Of a stretch of 64,000 nucleotides of DNA, positions 61,801-64,000 are shown one piece after another (position 1 is the stretch's first letter; the number at the start of each line of letters is the position of its first letter). The DNA is taken from positions 1,862,501-1,926,500 of the forward strand of contig CM034128.1 in NCBI GenBank assembly GCA_019914995.1, given 5' to 3'. Source of the DNA: Acanthochlamys bracteata. Taxonomy: Eukaryota; Streptophyta; Magnoliopsida; Pandanales; Velloziaceae. The position numbers were made by a program, and so were the translations under genes. The notes beneath the pieces are model-generated. The model saw only the letters and a program-made list of their open reading frames with translations. It had not been told where the DNA came from and did no database searches.

Positions 61801-63960
61801 AAAGTGCTTTTATATATTATAAAAAGTCATAGTAGTTAGAAGTCATCACTCTCTTTGCAAACTCTACTCACAAAGTTAATTACAATTTCAAGGATCAAGC
61901 TATAGTAACATTAATGATCTTGGAAGTTAATAATAGTCATTTGTGGACACTTTTCTTCACCCAGCTCTCTGATGCCTCATTTAATTTCCTCAAATTAGCA
62001 AGTCTGGTTTTCTCCAATGTTATTCCAGGAGTAGGTGTTTCTCACGTGCGTCATATGCCTCTTAAGTACATATGAGTAGCAATTATTAATAGTTAAAAAT
62101 AAGCAATACATTGAATTCTTTTTTCTCAGATTTGCTTTAATAATAAGAGAATTTGAACTTAGCAGCAATAACCCGCTTGGATTGCATAGTTACTTGACCA
62201 TTTATTTCAGGTTGGATCAAGATCTGATGCTAGTCGTATTGCCAAGGCTGGAGCTAAAATCGTCATGGCAGTTGTATGTTCAAAGGTTATTCCTGCTTTG
62301 TGTTTTTTTAAGAGCTGTGTCTATGACTTCTTGCATCTACTGCAAAGCAATGTGCATATTAACTTTGCATGAAGTTTTATTAATCTGTGCTAATATTGAA
62401 TGCACCTGATGTTAGAGCCATTTGTTTGCAAACACTAGAAAAAAGTTAGGTCTTTAGCAATGTGCATGTTAACTTTGCTTTTAGTATTTTCTTAATTTAT
62501 ATTAGTATAATGCATCTGATGTTAGAACCACTTGTTTGCAATTACTAGAAAAAAGTTAGGTCTTTTGGCATGTGTCCTATTACTGTATGCACATATTTTA
62601 TTCTAAACTGTTCCCTTTATTAAGGTATCCTATCTCTTACTAATTCCAACTATTATTTGCTTACAGTGTTGAGTCTTCTGCCCCTGAGTCGTCTAAGTAT
62701 TGAACTTACATTGGTAATTTATAGAGCAAAGATATAAGTATAAATCATTCTTACCCACCTCCTAATGTTTTTACAATAATCAACGTTGGATTGAAGATGA
62801 AATCGAATGGCCTGATGCCAGTACGGTTACTACAGCTCATCTTCGAAACAGTTTTCTGTTAATATCTTGAATGGAAGGATAGAAGAGAGGTTACATCTTT
62901 TTTACTTTCATTTCATATCTTTACTGATAGAAGTAGTTCGTCCTTCAACACTGGTGACCTCTCATAGCTTAATTCCAAAGAAAGAATAATTCTTCATGGT
63001 TTTTTGGGTTTCATATTTAGAAGATGAAATCTTCTAAATTAATTTGCAGGTTCCCAAAATAGTTGTCATTCTTGGTGGAAGCTTTGATGCTGGAAATTAT
63101 GGTATATGTGGGCGTGCGTACAGTCCTAATTTGTTGTTCCTATGGCCTACAGCAAAAATATCTGTGATGGGTGGTAATCAGGTAAGTGTTATTTGTATGT
63201 TGCGTGGACACAGTTCACTGAATGAAAGTTTAAATTTGTGGACTTACTGAAGACATTGCTTTTGGAGTTTAATGGCATTACAGGATACATGGAGCTGATT
63301 ACTCCACTTCGTTGGTGGTAGTTCTTGTTGTCTTCTGTGTGTTATGTTCTTTAGATAAATAGAAAATCGCTTGGTGTTTTGTCTCCCCCGAAACACACCA
63401 CCCCCCCACCCACCCAAACAAAAAAAAAAAAAAAAGCTTGACTCACATATGTGGTTCACTTACATATACCAAAAGCTTATGTACATAGTCAGAAGAGAAG
63501 GATAGAGATATACTTTGATTCAGTTTCAGAAAGACATTTTATCCTAATCGATTCATCATGTTAATTAAGGCTGTAGACCTCATCACTTTGTTCTTGCATT
63601 TCAGGCTGCTGGCGTCCTTGCACAAATAGAAAGGAGCAAGAAAAAAAGGATGGGTATCCCGGTGATACTCCTCTATATGAAAGCTCAGGGTAATTAGGAT
63701 GGAATGTCAATCAGAGAAACCTTGTTCCTCAAACAGTATGTTCGTATATGTTGCAGTGGACCAGAGAAGAGGAGGAAACATTCAGAGCCAAGGTTGTGGA
63801 AGCTTATGAAACGGAAGGAAGCCCTTATATTACTCTACTGCTAGACTTTGGGATGATGGCATCATAGTCCCTGCAGACACAAGGAGAGCTACGCCTCTGT
63901 TTGCCATCTTCTATTAAGAGCACTCCAGAAGAAACCAAATACAGCATCTTTAGAATGTAG
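58861..63960 (+). pseudogene. MCCB: Decayed methylcrotonyl-CoA carboxylase beta gene (MCCB)
   Basis: Relic of the carboxyltransferase subunit of mitochondrial leucine breakdown. Exon order is preserved. 58861-59042 starts MLRF but needs a frame change to reach VAAAAPASMAPLNTAVLPGG. 59326-59443 has [20 protein letters not shown]. 60181-60612 has [16 protein letters not shown] and [20 protein letters not shown], a loss of two residues in [10 protein letters not shown], and a stop after GPPF. 60728-60812 is a ruined exon (AATE, EEISAGDL, then a G-run). 61201-61436 reads well (FDVRSVIDRIVDGSEFDEF). 61546-61675 is frame-shifted with a stop. 62211-62275 has ASRIAKAGAKIVMAV. 63051-63182 has [12 protein letters not shown]. 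63604-63959 has LAQIERSKKKRMGIP, EETFRAKVVEAYE, a shift, and finally PEETKYSIFRM and stop. It is too damaged to work. Confidence 0.9.
62346..62565. repeat. Tandem duplication, 110-base unit, inside MCCB relic intron
   Basis: Units 62346-62455 and 62456-62565 both begin AGCAATGTGCAT and share TTAACTTTGC, CTGATGTTAGA and ACTAGAAAAAAGTTAGGTC in order. They differ at scattered bases. Confidence 0.8.
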
Positions 63961-64000
63961 TGAAGGGACGAATGCTCGTCTCTGGTGGCTCCTGGTTGTT

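Overview
This is nuclear DNA of a eudicot plant, probably a woody rosid. The evidence is small GT-AG introns in every multi-exon gene, AT-rich intergenic DNA dense with miniature transposons, and plant-specific families (JAZ, ABF-type bZIP, CYSTM, GEM-like GRAM, DYW-class PPR). The species cannot be fixed from the sequence alone.

Layout. 0-5 kb: last exon of an unrecognised + strand gene, then a complete 12-exon serine palmitoyltransferase subunit gene (LCB2) on the - strand. 5-10.8 kb: repeat-rich, with a putative 2.4-kb PIF/Harbinger-like non-autonomous element and several MITEs. 10.9-13.1 kb: complete 6-exon JAZ repressor (JAZ10/TIFY9-like), - strand. 13.2-18.9 kb: AT-rich gene desert packed with MITEs and a hAT-like element. 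19.0-19.5 kb: acidic CHZ-type histone chaperone. 19.5-24.2 kb: no gene recognised. 24.2-26.6 kb (-): small CYSTM protein. 27.1-28.2 kb (+): GRAM-domain GEM-like protein. 29.3-30.5 kb (+): WW-domain protein like CURLY FLAG LEAF 1. 34.2-35.7 kb (+): LITAF-domain protein (GILP). 37.4-40.4 kb (-): ABF/AREB bZIP factor. 42.1-43.3 kb: decayed DYW-type PPR gene. 44.4-46.2 kb (-): small two-helix membrane protein. 47.9-50.4 kb (-): decayed DJ-1C-like gene. 51.0-56.9 kb (-): complete TMEM115/rhomboid-like gene whose intron 5 holds a Tourist MITE nested in a fold-back element. 58.9-64.0 kb (+): decayed copy of MCCB, the beta subunit of methylcrotonyl-CoA carboxylase.

How it fits together. From memory of the Arabidopsis map, JAZ10, a GEM-related GRAM gene and GILP1 lie together on chromosome 5, while EMB2758 (PPR), ABF3, DJ1C and MCCB lie together on chromosome 4. 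Both gene sets recur here in one window. In the right-hand block ABF and TMEM115 are intact while the PPR, DJ-1C and MCCB genes are recognisable over most of their length but carry many disruptions. This is what gene loss on one copy of a duplicated segment looks like. No operon-like system is expected or seen. Several intact genes (ABF, GEM-like, JAZ) belong to families with hormone or stress roles, but nothing here shows that their proximity has a function.
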